A stretch of DNA of 64,000 nucleotides, taken from the NCBI RefSeq assembly GCF_000519185.1, contig NZ_JAFA01000015.1, forward strand, positions 82,166 to 146,165. Reading direction: 5' to 3'. Positions 9,171 through 19,764 of this stretch are shown here, piece by piece (position 1 is the stretch's first letter; each line of letters begins with the position of its first letter). The notes under the pieces were generated by a model, which did no database searches, was not told the DNA's origin, and saw only the letters and a program-made list of their open reading frames with translations. Made by a program: the position numbers and the translations under genes. Source of the stretch: Paraburkholderia nodosa DSM 21604. GTDB taxonomy: Bacteria > Pseudomonadota > Gammaproteobacteria > Burkholderiales > Burkholderiaceae.

Positions 9171-9210
9171 CCTGAGGTTCGAACCGGCTGGCGCGCCTTG
9201 ACGCCGGTGT

Positions 9211-9240
9211 GCCCCGCTTTCGCACAGCGCGAAGCGGGGC
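9211..9240 (+). terminator. Terminator-like hairpin after acxC
   Basis: GCCCCGCTT and its complement AAGCGGGGC form a 9-base stem, extended by further pairs around a single-base bulge, enclosing a short ACA-centred loop. The stem is followed by GTTCGTTTTCC. It would separate acxABC from the regulator gene. Confidence 0.65.
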
Positions 9241-9368
9241 GTTCGTTTTCCGGCCGTTCGATTTCCGGACGGTCGGCGTGTTTCCGGGCGCGCTTTCGCT
9301 CAACCAGTTGAAGCCGACTCGCCCGATTGCGCTAGCAGCATGCACCACGAGGCCCGCCGGGGGCCGGC

Positions 9369-9384
9369 TGGCGCACGCATTGCT
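9369..9384 (+). promoter_or_regulatory. Sigma-54-like promoter upstream of the acx regulator
   Basis: TGGCGCACGCATTGCT fits TGGCAC-N5-TTGCW with one mismatch and the correct 12-base spacing between GG (9370-9371) and GC (9382-9383). It would give a leader of about 150 bases. If real, the activator gene is itself sigma-54 dependent, possibly autoactivated. A chance match cannot be excluded in GC-rich DNA. Confidence 0.45.
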
Positions 9385-9484
9385 TGTACGGGATCGATTG
9401 CGAGCCGGTCATGGCACCGGATCGGAGTACGATACCCAGCAACGAGCCCGGCCGGTCCTGCCGGGCAAGACTGGAATGAAAAAA

Positions 9485-9508
9485 GAGGCCGGTCGCAAAA
9501 ACGGCCTC
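9485..9508 (-). terminator. Hairpin in the leader of the acx regulator, terminator-like on the minus strand
   Basis: GAGGCCG (9485-9491) pairs with CGGCCTC (9502-9508). On the minus strand the stem is followed directly by TTTTTT, as in a rho-independent terminator, though no minus-strand gene lies upstream of it. It may block antisense transcription, or shape the mRNA leader 37 bases before the regulator start. Confidence 0.5.
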
Positions 9509-9545
9509 ACGGTTTGCTGCCAATGCGAACTGCGAGGAGACAGGT

Positions 9546-11573
<2,028 letters not shown>

Positions 11574-11655
11574 ACGAGCCAGACCTGCACGGCAAGGCCT
11601 GAACGGCTACGCCGCATTGCTGGGCGCGGCCGGGGCAGTTTCGCTATCGGCGGCG

Positions 11656-12303
11656 TTATTCGTTTTCTTCGAAGTAGTGCCCGAACTTGACCTGCTTGGT
11701 GCGGATATAACGCTCGTTTTCCTCGCGCATCGGAATCGCGAGCGCTACGCGCTCGATCACCGGGAGGCCGTGCTGCCGGAGCGTGTCGAACTTCTTCGGA
11801 TTGTTGCTCATGAGCTTCACCGACGACACTTTCAGCAGGCGCAGGATCGCTGCCGCCGAATCGTATTCGCGCGCGTCGTCGGGCAGACCGAGATCGAGGT
11901 TCGCCTCGACGGTGTCACGACCCTGCTGCTGCAACTGGTACGCGCGGATCTTGTTCGACAGGCCGATGCCCCGGCCTTCGTGGCCACGCAGGTAGAGCAG
12001 CACGCCACGGCCTTCGGCCGCGATGTAGCGCAGGGCGAGGTCGAGCTGCTCGCCGCAGTCGCAGCGGTAGGAACCGAACACGTCGCCGGTCAGGCACTCG
12101 GAGTGAAGCCGCGTCAGCGTGGGCTCGCCGCTGCCCACGTCGCCCATGACGAGCGCGAGATGCTCGGCGCCGCCGTCCTTCACGCGGTAGACATAGGACT
12201 CGAACGTGCCGTAGCGGGTCGGCAGCGTGGCGGTCGCGTCAAGCACGACGCATTCATTGGCGTTGTCGCCGTCCGCACAGGACGACTCAGGAAGCGTAGG
12301 CAT
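11656..12303 (-). CDS. ribA: GTP cyclohydrolase II
   Basis: A 215-residue single-domain RibA, the standalone form. The enzyme opens GTP to 2,5-diamino-6-ribosylamino-pyrimidinone phosphate, the first committed step of riboflavin synthesis, in the cytoplasm. The zinc-site cysteines are in [19 protein letters not shown] (about residues 65-84), followed by [13 protein letters not shown] and the GTP-contact region [10 protein letters not shown]. The start chosen is ATG at 12303 (MPTLPESS); the open frame extends to 12480 but the added sequence is not conserved-looking. It converges on the acx regulator with 82 bases between. No FMN riboswitch is recognisable upstream. Confidence 0.93.
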   Translation of the reverse strand: MPTLPESSCADGDNANECVVLDATATLPTRYGTFESYVYRVKDGGAEHLALVMGDVGSGEPTLTRLHSECLTGDVFGSYRCDCGEQLDLALRYIAAEGRGVLLYLRGHEGRGIGLSNKIRAYQLQQQGRDTVEANLDLGLPDDAREYDSAAAILRLLKVSSVKLMSNNPKKFDTLRQHGLPVIERVALAIPMREENERYIRTKQVKFGHYFEENE

Positions 12304-12589
12304 GATTCTCGAGCAAAAAACTGGCAAAACCGGCAAGGGACCGGGTTGAGGTTCGGAACCGGAGTTTACCGCCATTTGCTCCGCCCCGCCGCCCAGCCCC
12401 GTAGCGGGCAGCTCGGCCCGCGCCGCATGCCCCCGGCATAAATGGTGCGACCCCGCGCATACCCCGACGACGCATGGCACGCCAGCCGCCTATACTGGTA
12501 TGGCTTTCCAATGGCTTGACGGGCAATACACCCGGCCTGCCGCGCCGCGCAATGACTGGACAACCAGAAGGACGAAGAGGGGTCGCCCT

Positions 12590-13033
12590 ATGACAAGCGT
12601 TGCACAGGTACTCAAATCGAAGCCGGAACAGGTGGTCTACACGATCGAAGCCTCCGATTCCGTCTACAACGCAATCCGCCTGATGGCCGATAAGCAGATC
12701 GGCGCGCTGCTCGTGACCGACGGTCCAACGATCGCCGGCATCGTCACGGAGCGTGACTACGCGCGCAAGATCGTGCTGATGGACCGATCTTCGAAAACGA
12801 CCGCCGTGCGCGACATCATGAGCACGCACGTGCGCTTCGTCGAACCGGAGCAGACCACCTACGACTGCATGGCGCTCATGACCGAGCGGCGCATGCGCCA
12901 CCTGCCCGTCATGGACGGCGGCAAGCTCGTGGGGATGGTGTCGATCGGCGACCTGGTGAAGGAAATCATCGCGGAGCAGAAGTTCACGATCGAGCAGCTC
13001 GAGCACTACATCACCGGCGGGCCCGGCGCCTGA
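12590..13033 (+). CDS. CBS-pair domain protein
   Basis: A 147-residue protein made almost wholly of two CBS domains. The first spans about residues 8-65 (GALLVTDGPTIAGIVTERDYARKIV) and the second about 75-130 (RMRHLPVMDGGKLVGMVSIGDLVKEII). Such stand-alone CBS pairs bind adenine nucleotides and act as regulatory modules; the partner is unknown. The ATG at 12590 is preceded by GAGGGG. It is divergent from ribA with about 285 bases between, which leaves room for both promoters. There is no membrane segment or catalytic domain. Confidence 0.9.
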   Translation: MTSVAQVLKSKPEQVVYTIEASDSVYNAIRLMADKQIGALLVTDGPTIAGIVTERDYARKIVLMDRSSKTTAVRDIMSTHVRFVEPEQTTYDCMALMTERRMRHLPVMDGGKLVGMVSIGDLVKEIIAEQKFTIEQLEHYITGGPGA

Positions 13034-13440
13034 CGTAACGCTCCCGCCCCTCCAGACCGCCAGACGTGAAAAAGCGCCCAATCCCGAAGGGGTTGGGCGA
13101 AGCCACCTTTCGGCGGCGGAGGTTCCACGCATGAAAAATCGCGCGATGGTTTGCGCGGGCGGCGTGCGACAAAGGCGGAACGGTGTCCGCCTTCGCCGGT
13201 ATCGGTTAGGGGCGTTGCTGGGTGGGGGCGGCTGCCGGATCATCTTGCGAGGGCCTCTGTGCCCGCTCGAAGCGCCCGGGCACCGGCTTGCGCGGAAGCG
13301 GCCAGCCTGTGGCCGATCGATGTCGCCTGTGCCGGTGTCTGAGCGACGGCCATATGCACCGTTCGCGCTCCCTGGACTTTGGCGCCCCTGACGGCGCGCC
13401 CTGCCCGGTTATCCGCTCAGCTGCCCGCTCACTGACCCAC
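13034..13440. other. Gene-free region with clustered hairpins
   Basis: About 400 bases between the CBS gene and the DUF4148 gene. The first half holds four stem-loops (see the minus-strand RNA candidate). A plus-strand frame at 13131-13391 has a good GGAGG but encodes an Arg/Gly/Pro-rich sequence without motifs, so I do not call it as a gene. The second half, 13200-13440, shows nothing recognisable. Confidence 0.5.
13070..13200 (-). ncRNA. Candidate structured RNA ending in a terminator
   Basis: Read on the minus strand there are four successive hairpins. They are an 8-base stem (13172-13179 with 13186-13193), a GC stem (13140-13144 with 13153-13157), a 5-base stem closed by a GAAA loop (13103-13107 with 13112-13116), and an 11-base stem closed by a UUCG-type loop (13075-13085 with 13089-13099, one G-U pair). 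The last is followed at once by GCTTTTTCAC, a rho-independent terminator. It could be a small RNA or the processed 3' end of the DUF4148 message 340 bases upstream. No Rfam family is recognised. Confidence 0.4.
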
Positions 13441-13782
13441 TTAGTTGCCGAAGTACACCGACTGCGACGGGCGCACCGTGGCCGGCTGACCCGACTGCGC
13501 CGAACCCGAGGTCGACGGGCCATAGCCGCTCGTTTCGGCTGCCGGCGCTTGCGCCAGGCCCTGCTGCTGGCTCACGCGGGCTTCGGCGGCCTGGATATCG
13601 CTCGGGTACGTCGCGTCGTTGGCCGTAGCCGGGTTGTAGCCGGCCTTCTCGAGCTGGATCAGTTCGGACTTCACTTCGGCGCGCGTGACCGGACCGTTGC
13701 CTTGCACCTGGGCAAACGAAAGGGCCGGAGCCGCCACGAGGGCGGCGACGAATGCGGCTTGAATCAGGGTACGGGACTTCAT
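13441..13782 (-). CDS. DUF4148 secreted protein
   Basis: A 113-residue small exported protein. Residues 1-22 form a signal peptide (MKSRTLIQAAFVAALVAAPA, cleavage after SFA). The mature part holds the DUF4148 signature VTRAEVKSELIQLEKAGYNPATANDATYPSDIQAAEARV. The tail is Ser/Gly/Ala/Gln-rich and ends PSQSVYFGN. I chose ATG at 13782 because GGAGG is eight bases upstream; the ATG two codons earlier is too close to it. The family is abundant in Burkholderiaceae, is often stress or growth-phase regulated, and has no known biochemical function. Its transcript may run to the terminator at about 13075-13099. Confidence 0.88.
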   Translation of the reverse strand: MKSRTLIQAAFVAALVAAPALSFAQVQGNGPVTRAEVKSELIQLEKAGYNPATANDATYPSDIQAAEARVSQQQGLAQAPAAETSGYGPSTSGSAQSGQPATVRPSQSVYFGN

Positions 13783-13998
13783 GTTCATTACCTCCATCAC
13801 TTGTTTTATGCCGGCGGCGGTGTCTGATTGCATCGCCGAACCAGTGATTTCAGTGTATTGAGCCAGGAGCCCAGGGGAAACCCTTATTTTGAGAAAATAC
13901 ACTTTCATTCGCGGCAACAATGCCGCGCGCATACGACGTCCCGCGAGCGCCTTGCGGCGCGGCACTTCCCGCGGATTCCGCCGGGGTGCTCGAGCCAG

Positions 13999-14619
13999 TC
14001 ACAGCGGGGCGACGCTGCCGTCCAGCAGCTTGCGCGGGCCGCTCACGAACCGGCTGCCCAGTTCGTAGAAGCGCAGCGGCCGGTCCATCTCGCGCGAGAG
14101 CCCGATGCGCGTCGTCACGCCCACGGGACGCTCGGGTTCGTCCGCGCGGCCGATCCAGAGTCCGTGCCCGCGGCACAGGTCGACGCCGTCGAAGGCCGCC
14201 GCAATGCCGAACGCCTGCGAGAGCCGCCCCGGCCCGCGCGCGAGATCGCGCAGCGGGACGCCGGGGCGCAGCGCCTCCATCGCGCCGATGCCTTCGAGCG
14301 GCTCCAGCGCGCGAAACAGGATGCCCGCGCCCACGTCCACGGCCTCGCTCGACATGTTGAACATCCAGGCGCTGCCGTAGGTCAGCCGCACGTGGGCATG
14401 ACCGCGCTCGAGGAACATCGCGGCGTTATAGGGCCGGCGTCCGATGTAGGCATAGCTCGTGGAGTCGCCCACGGGATACGCTTCGACTTCGACGAGCCGC
14501 CCGGCCATGCGCCCGCGCGCCAGGTCGCGCACGAGATATTTGCCGACCATGAAGCGCGCCAGCTCGGCGGTGTCGAGCGGCAGGTCGTTGCGGTGCAGTG
14601 GCAGGATCGTCATCGTCAT
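13999..14619 (-). CDS. DNA-3-methyladenine glycosylase (AAG/MPG family)
   Basis: A 206-residue protein of the alkyladenine glycosylase fold. Family motifs visible are [30 protein letters not shown] (about residues 40-70, containing the catalytic Glu), [16 protein letters not shown] and [14 protein letters not shown]. It excises alkylated purines such as 3-methyladenine in base excision repair. The start is ATG at 14619, or 14613 as an alternative two codons later. It is unrelated to the Tag and AlkA families of E. coli. The gene is monocistronic and divergent from the next hypothetical gene. Confidence 0.9.
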   Translation of the reverse strand: MTMTILPLHRNDLPLDTAELARFMVGKYLVRDLARGRMAGRLVEVEAYPVGDSTSYAYIGRRPYNAAMFLERGHAHVRLTYGSAWMFNMSSEAVDVGAGILFRALEPLEGIGAMEALRPGVPLRDLARGPGRLSQAFGIAAAFDGVDLCRGHGLWIGRADEPERPVGVTTRIGLSREMDRPLRFYELGSRFVSGPRKLLDGSVAPL

Positions 14620-14849
14620 CGAAGCGTTATCGGGGTGATCGGCGCGCGGGCATCGCGGTTTCGCGGACCGGCAGAGTGTAGCGCTGCCGCGCTCATGCAC
14701 GGCTCATCTACCGCTTACCCGCGCGCGACCGGCCATTGCGCTACCATCGTCCGCATATCGGCGCGAACGGTTCGCGCTACCTCATGATCCGGCGCGCGCC
14801 GTTCGACGATGCGTCACGACCCGACGAGCGCCACCGAAGGAGCCGCACG

Positions 14850-15242
14850 ATGAACGAACAAAGCGCGATTCAATTCCTCACGACCGTGCGCAAACCCCTG
14901 CTCACGCTGCACAAGGCGATTCTCGACCACGAGCGCAAGGACTACGAACGCGAGTTCGGACCGGTCACGCCGGCGGCCTTCCTGCAGGTGCTCATCAACG
15001 GCTCGGGCTTTCGCTGGCTCATGCCGTTCTCGACGGTGATCGCCAACGTCGACGAAACGCTCGACGCCAAGGACGCGAGCCCCGACGATCGCATCGGCGC
15101 GGCGCAGGGCGTGGCCGCGCTCTTTTCCGGCGAGGAATCGGCGGAATTCTACGAGCGTTATCAGGCGTTGTTGCAGGCGAGCCCCGACATCCTGCACTTG
15201 CACGGGACTGTCGCGCCGCTGCTCAACGCCCTGAAGAACTGA
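14850..15242 (+). CDS. Hypothetical protein, possibly conserved
   Basis: A 130-residue soluble protein with ATG at 14850 and AAGGAG upstream. Its composition looks like a real gene: mixed helices with blocks LTTVRKPLLTLHKAILDHERKDYEREFG, LQVLINGSGFRWLMPFSTVIANVDETLD and a C-terminal LLQASPDILHLHGTVAPLLNAL. I cannot name a domain. No signal peptide or transmembrane segment is evident. It ends only seven bases before the convergent prpR stop, so the two genes share a tail-to-tail junction without a clear terminator. Confidence 0.75.
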   Translation: MNEQSAIQFLTTVRKPLLTLHKAILDHERKDYEREFGPVTPAAFLQVLINGSGFRWLMPFSTVIANVDETLDAKDASPDDRIGAAQGVAALFSGEESAEFYERYQALLQASPDILHLHGTVAPLLNALKN

Positions 15243-15249
15243 GCGCGAT

Positions 15250-17286
15250 TCAGGCGCGCGGCGCCTTGCGGGGCGCCGTGGCCGCCGTTGCCTCGGCGGC
15301 CGCGCTGCCGCGCTTGCCCTTCGCCGCGGAAAGGCGCCGCCACAGCGTCGTCTTGCTGATGCCGAGCATCTCGCACGCGCGGTCGCGATCGCCGTTGCAG
15401 GCGTCGAGCGCGGCGCGGATTTCATCGGCTTCGGTGTTGAGGCTGCGCTCGCGCAGGGTGAGCGCGCCCTCGCCTGCCGTCGCTGCGGCGCCACTCGCCG
15501 CGTGGCGCGACTCGAACACCTCCGGCGCGATCGAGCGCAGCACGTCGGGCGTCAGCACCTCCTCTTCCGTATCGGCCAGCTCCACCACCATCCGCTCGAC
15601 CACGTTCTGCAGCTCGCGCACGTTGCCGGGCCATGCGTGCCGCGCGAGCGCGCCGCTCACCAGCGCGAGCGTGCGCGCCGCGTCTTCGGGCGTGCGGATG
15701 CGCACGGCCACGCGCGGCTCGCGCCGCGAGGCCTGCAACAGCAGTTCTGCCGCCAGCAGCGCGATATCGGCGGCGCGCTCGCGCAACGGCGGAATGGCGA
15801 GATTGAGAATGTTCAGGCGATAGAAGAGATCCGCGCGAAACTCGCCCGCTTCGATCTGCTCGGTGAGCGCGCGGTGCGTGGCGGCGACCACGCGCACGTC
15901 CACGCGCGTGGGCTCCGTGGCGCCGAGGCGCACCACCTCGCGCTCCTGCAGCACGCGTAGCAGGCGGCTCTGCAACGGCAACGGCATCTCGCCGATTTCA
16001 TCGAGAAAGAGCGTGCCGCGGTGCGCCGCCTCGATGAGCCCCACCTTGCCGCCGCGCCGCGCGCCCGTGAACGCGCCCTCCTCGTAGCCGAACAGCTCGC
16101 TCTCCAGCAACGCCTCGGGAAACGCGCCGCAATTCATCGCGACGAACGGAAAGTCGCGCCGCGGGCTTTCGCGATGAATGCCCTGCGCGATCATCTCCTT
16201 GCCGGTGCCGCTTTCACCGCGGATCAGCACCGTGGCGTCCGACTTCGCATAGCGCCGCGCGAGCTGGCGCACGCGCTCGATGCCGGGCGTTGCGCCGCTC
16301 AGGTCGTCCAGCCGGTAGCGCGCGACGAACTGCTGCGTGCGCTGGCGCGTTCGCAATGTGCGGTCGAGCCGCTCCACCGCCCGCGACTCCTGGAACGTGA
16401 GCACGGCGCCCGTCGTCACGCCGTTGTCGACGAGCGGCCCGCGATGCACGACGTAACTCACGCCGCGCACCGTCTCGAGCGATTCGCCATCGGCTTCGGG
16501 CAGCGCGAAGGCGATGTCGGGCGCGAGCGCCGCGAGCGACTGGCCCGCGGCCGCCGCCGGATCGATGCCGAGCACGGCCGCGAGGCGCTGGTTGATCGCC
16601 TCCACGCGGCCGCGCGCGTCGAGCGCGACCACGCCGTCCCGCAGATGTTGCAACACACTGTCGAGGCGCTGGCGGCGCTGCGTTTCGCGCCAGGTGGCTT
16701 GCACGAGATCCAGCGCGTTGTCGAACGCCGCGCGCACCGAGGGTCGCGAGTAGACGAAAAACGGCACGAGCCCGAGCCGGGCCGCGAGATCGTTGACGAG
16801 GCCCGGCCCCACGACCGCGCCCACGCCGCGGTCGCGCAGGTCGAGCACGCACGCCTCGGCGTCCTGGACCGTGCGGTACTGGCCGAACACCACGTCGATG
16901 CCATAGGCGCTGGCAAAGCGCCGCATCTCCACGGGCGTCTCGCCGTAGGTGACGAGCGCGACGAGATCGGCCTCGCGCCGCGCGCGGGCGAGCGCCTGCA
17001 TCACGTCGAAGCCGGTGGGCTGCACGAGCACCACGGGCAGGTCGATCCGCGCCTTCAGATAGGTGCCGTTCGAGCCCGCCGCCACCACCACATCGGGCCG
17101 CTGGTTCAGCCCCGCTGCGGCGATTTCGGCCACCGCTTCCTCGAAGCCGCGCGGCACCACGCGCAGGTCCGCTAGCTCGTCGTATTCGCGGGCGATGTCG
17201 CGAAACAGGTCGCGCAGGCGGCTGATGCCCATGGCCCACACACGCGGGCGGATGGCGGACGAAGCGGGAGCGGGAAAGCGGTTCAT
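15250..17286 (-). CDS. prpR: Propionate catabolism sigma-54 activator
   Basis: A 678-residue enhancer-binding protein. Residues about 15-195 form the PrpR_N sensor domain that in homologues binds 2-methylcitrate. A PAS-like segment follows (about 205-300). The AAA+ core has Walker A GESGTGKE (357-364), GAFTGA (404-409) and the Walker B stretch TLFLDEIGEMP. The C-terminus carries a Fis-type helix-turn-helix (RACEMLGISKTTLWRRL). It is divergent from prpB across a 236-base region with a sigma-54 promoter and two palindromes. ATG at 17286 is preferred; an upstream extension to 17358 would intrude into the control region. Activation of prpBC-acnD-prpF is expected when propionyl-CoA-derived 2-methylcitrate accumulates. 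Confidence 0.93.
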   Translation of the reverse strand: MNRFPAPASSAIRPRVWAMGISRLRDLFRDIAREYDELADLRVVPRGFEEAVAEIAAAGLNQRPDVVVAAGSNGTYLKARIDLPVVLVQPTGFDVMQALARARREADLVALVTYGETPVEMRRFASAYGIDVVFGQYRTVQDAEACVLDLRDRGVGAVVGPGLVNDLAARLGLVPFFVYSRPSVRAAFDNALDLVQATWRETQRRQRLDSVLQHLRDGVVALDARGRVEAINQRLAAVLGIDPAAAAGQSLAALAPDIAFALPEADGESLETVRGVSYVVHRGPLVDNGVTTGAVLTFQESRAVERLDRTLRTRQRTQQFVARYRLDDLSGATPGIERVRQLARRYAKSDATVLIRGESGTGKEMIAQGIHRESPRRDFPFVAMNCGAFPEALLESELFGYEEGAFTGARRGGKVGLIEAAHRGTLFLDEIGEMPLPLQSRLLRVLQEREVVRLGATEPTRVDVRVVAATHRALTEQIEAGEFRADLFYRLNILNLAIPPLRERAADIALLAAELLLQASRREPRVAVRIRTPEDAARTLALVSGALARHAWPGNVRELQNVVERMVVELADTEEEVLTPDVLRSIAPEVFESRHAASGAAATAGEGALTLRERSLNTEADEIRAALDACNGDRDRACEMLGISKTTLWRRLSAAKGKRGSAAAEATAATAPRKAPRA

Positions 17287-17370
17287 GATGTCCAACGATA
17301 CGGTCGTGGCGTCGAGGGCCGGCGTAGCCGAAAGCCGGCCGTCAGCCGGATTTCGCATTATCGCGCGTAG

Positions 17371-17407
17371 ATTTCACTTTTGAAATTGCGATTTCATCAT
17401 GGAAATC
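17371..17407. promoter_or_regulatory. Tandem palindromes, candidate PrpR sites
   Basis: Two inverted repeats lie with centres 20 bases apart, about two helical turns. They are ATTTCA-CTTT-TGAAAT at 17371-17386 and GATTTC-ATCATG-GAAATC at 17390-17407. They sit about 65-100 bases upstream of the -24 element of prpB, as expected for a sigma-54 enhancer. Binding by PrpR is inferred. Confidence 0.6.
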
Positions 17408-17472
17408 AGGGTCCGCTACCAGCAAACAGGATTCCGTCGCAAAATCAACGCGTTAGTCTCATAGCGCGGAGC

Positions 17473-17488
17473 TGGCACGCTATCTGCA
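17473..17488 (+). promoter_or_regulatory. Sigma-54 promoter of prpB
   Basis: TGGCACGCTATCTGCA has a perfect -24 box and one mismatch in the -12 box, with correct spacing. Transcription would begin near 17499, about 24 bases before prpB. Confidence 0.78.
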
Positions 17489-17522
17489 GTATCAGGCGGC
17501 GATTCAATTGGAGACATCCCGC

Positions 17523-18413
17523 ATGAACAACAAATCCCCCGCAAGCGCCGGCGCAAAATTCCGCGCAGCCGTGGCCGCCGAACAACCGCTGCAGGTCGTC
17601 GGCGCCATCACCGCGTATGCGGCCAAGCTCGCGCAGGCGACCGGCTTCAAGGCCGTTTATCTCTCGGGCGGCGGCGTGGCCGCCAACTCGCTCGGCGTGC
17701 CGGACCTCGGCATCAGCACCATGGACGACGTGCTGATCGACGCCCGCCGCATCACCGACGCCGTGGACATTCCGCTGATGGTCGACATCGACACCGGCTG
17801 GGGCGGCGCCTTCAACATCGCGCGCACGATCAAGTCGTTCATCAAGGCGGGCGTGGCCGCCGTGCACCTGGAGGACCAGGTGGGCCAGAAGCGCTGCGGC
17901 CATCGCCCGAACAAGGAAGTCGTGGCGACCGGCGAGATGGTGGACCGCGTGAAGGCCGCCGTGGATGCGCGCACCGACGACGGCTTCGTCATCATGGCCC
18001 GCACCGACGCGGCCGCCGTGGAAGGCATCGACGCCGCGATCGAGCGCGCGGTGGCCTACGTGGAAGCGGGCGCGGACATGATCTTCCCCGAAGCGATGAA
18101 GACGCTCGACGACTACCGCCGTTTCCGCGCCGCCGTAAAGGTGCCGATTCTCGCCAACCTCACGGAATTCGGCTCGACGCCGTTCTTCACGACCGAAGAA
18201 CTGAAGAGCGCGAACGTGGATATCGCGCTCTACTGCTGCGGCGCGTATCGTGCGATGAACGCCGCCGCGCTGAACTTCTACGAGACCGTCAAGCGCGACG
18301 GCACGCAAAAGGCCGCCGTCTCGACGATGCAGTCGCGCGAAGACCTTTACCGCTACCTCGGCTATCACGCGTACGAAGACAAGCTCGACGCGCTCTTTGC
18401 CGCTAAGAAGTAA
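17523..18413 (+). CDS. prpB: 2-methylisocitrate lyase
   Basis: A 296-residue enzyme of the isocitrate lyase/PEP mutase superfamily, the usual PrpB length. The catalytic loop motif [11 protein letters not shown] includes the active-site Cys at residue 125, and DIDTGWGG (about 88-95) and HLEDQV carry metal and substrate contacts. It cleaves 2-methylisocitrate to succinate and pyruvate, the last step of the methylcitrate cycle in the cytoplasm. ATG at 17523 follows TTGGAGACATCCC. It is the first gene of the prp operon, 47 bases before prpC. Confidence 0.97.
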   Translation: MNNKSPASAGAKFRAAVAAEQPLQVVGAITAYAAKLAQATGFKAVYLSGGGVAANSLGVPDLGISTMDDVLIDARRITDAVDIPLMVDIDTGWGGAFNIARTIKSFIKAGVAAVHLEDQVGQKRCGHRPNKEVVATGEMVDRVKAAVDARTDDGFVIMARTDAAAVEGIDAAIERAVAYVEAGADMIFPEAMKTLDDYRRFRAAVKVPILANLTEFGSTPFFTTEELKSANVDIALYCCGAYRAMNAAALNFYETVKRDGTQKAAVSTMQSREDLYRYLGYHAYEDKLDALFAAKK

Positions 18414-18460
18414 ATCCGCCCACCATATAGTTCACAGATACCTGGAGAGAGGAAGACACC

Positions 18461-19627
18461 ATGAGCGAAGCAGAAAACACCACGCAAGCCGCAGGCGGTT
18501 TCAAGCCGAAGAAGTCCGTTGCGCTGTCGGGCGTGACGGCGGGCAACACGGCGCTGTGCACCGTGGGCCGCACCGGCAATGACCTGCACTATCGCGGCTA
18601 CGACATTCTCGACCTCGCCACGGCGTGCGAATTCGAGGAAGTCGCGTACCTGCTCGTGCACGGCAAGCTGCCGAACACGGCCGAACTGGCCGGCTACAAG
18701 GCGAAACTCAAGGCGCTGCGCGGCCTGCCCGCCAACGTGAAGACGGCGCTCGAAGCCGTGCCCGCCTCGGCGCACCCGATGGACGTGATGCGCACCGGCG
18801 TCTCGATTCTCGGCACGGTGCTGCCCGAGAAGGACGACCACAACCTGCCGGGCGCGCGCGATATCGCCGACCGCCTGATGGCGTCGCTCGGCTCGATGCT
18901 GCTGTACTGGTATCACTTTTCGCACAACGGCAAGCGCATCGAAGTCGAAACGGACGACGACTCGATCGGCGGCCACTTCCTGCACCTGCTGCACGGCCGC
19001 GCGCCGTCGAAGTCGTGGGTCGACGCGATGCACGTGTCGCTCAACCTGTACGCCGAGCACGAGTTCAACGCCTCGACGTTCACGGGCCGCGTGATCGCGG
19101 GCACGGGCTCGGACATCTACTCGGCCATCACGGGCGCGATCGGCGCGCTGCGCGGTCCGAAGCACGGCGGCGCGAATGAAGTCGCGTTCGAGATCCAGTC
19201 GCGCTACGAAAACGCCGACGACGCAGAAGCCGATATCCGCGCGCGCGTGGAGAAGAAGGAAGTCGTGATCGGCTTCGGCCACCCGGTGTACACGATCTCG
19301 GACCCGCGCAACAAGGTCATCAAGGAAATCGCGAAGAAGCTCTCGAAGGAGCAGTCGAACATGAAGCTGTTCGACATCGCCGAGCGCCTAGAATCGACGA
19401 TGTGGGAAGTCAAGAAGATGTTCCCGAACCTCGACTGGTTCAGCGCCGTGTCGTATCACATGATGGGCGTGCCGACCGCCATGTTCACGCCGATCTTCGT
19501 GATTGCGCGCACGGCCGGCTGGAGCGCGCACATCATCGAGCAGCGCATCGACAACAAGATCATCCGCCCGAGCGCGAATTACACGGGTCCGGAGAATCTG
19601 AAGTTCACGCCGATCAGCAAGCGCTGA
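18461..19627 (+). CDS. prpC: 2-methylcitrate synthase
   Basis: A 388-residue citrate-synthase family protein, the typical PrpC size. It begins with the short-form N-terminus [16 protein letters not shown] and has the family blocks [16 protein letters not shown] (near residue 227) and [15 protein letters not shown] (near 268), with catalytic His residues, followed by [21 protein letters not shown]. It condenses propionyl-CoA with oxaloacetate to 2-methylcitrate. A GGAGAGAGG ribosome binding site precedes the ATG. It could also show some citrate synthase activity. The operon context makes the assignment firm. Confidence 0.96.
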   Translation: MSEAENTTQAAGGFKPKKSVALSGVTAGNTALCTVGRTGNDLHYRGYDILDLATACEFEEVAYLLVHGKLPNTAELAGYKAKLKALRGLPANVKTALEAVPASAHPMDVMRTGVSILGTVLPEKDDHNLPGARDIADRLMASLGSMLLYWYHFSHNGKRIEVETDDDSIGGHFLHLLHGRAPSKSWVDAMHVSLNLYAEHEFNASTFTGRVIAGTGSDIYSAITGAIGALRGPKHGGANEVAFEIQSRYENADDAEADIRARVEKKEVVIGFGHPVYTISDPRNKVIKEIAKKLSKEQSNMKLFDIAERLESTMWEVKKMFPNLDWFSAVSYHMMGVPTAMFTPIFVIARTAGWSAHIIEQRIDNKIIRPSANYTGPENLKFTPISKR

Positions 19628-19637
19628 ATGAGGCTCA

Positions 19638-19675
19638 CCAGTCGTCCGGGCGGACTATGACGTTCGGACGACTGG
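19638..19675 (+). repeat. Intercistronic hairpin between prpC and acnD
   Basis: CCAGTCGTCCG (19638-19648) pairs perfectly with CGGACGACTGG (19665-19675) around a 16-base loop. No T-run follows, so it is not a standard terminator. It may stabilise or process the prp mRNA or cause partial termination between prpC and acnD. Confidence 0.55.
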
Positions 19676-19764
19676 GAGACGGCGGCGCGCGCGTATAGAG
19701 TGAGGACATTCGCTTACGACGCGCGCAGCTGCCGCCAACCCACTACATCTTTGGTCCCCAAGCC

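Larger units (their letters stand above)
9171..9545. other. Intergenic region between acxC and the acx regulator
   Basis: A 375-base stretch without a gene. In order it holds a ten-base palindrome GGTTCGAACC (9176-9185), a terminator (9211-9240), a sigma-54-like promoter (9369-9384) and a hairpin (9485-9508), all before the regulator start at 9546. Confidence 0.6.

Noticed and set aside
9176-9185. GGTTCGAACC palindrome after acxC as a second AcxR site
   Set aside because: It shares only the central TTCGAA with the upstream palindrome and is short enough to be chance.
12304-12589. FMN riboswitch upstream of ribA
   Set aside because: The conserved FMN-element boxes are not recognisable in this stretch.
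13131-13391. 86-codon plus-strand frame with a good GGAGG ribosome binding site
   Set aside because: The protein is Arg/Gly/Pro-rich with no recognisable domain, and it overlaps the hairpin cluster that reads better as minus-strand RNA.
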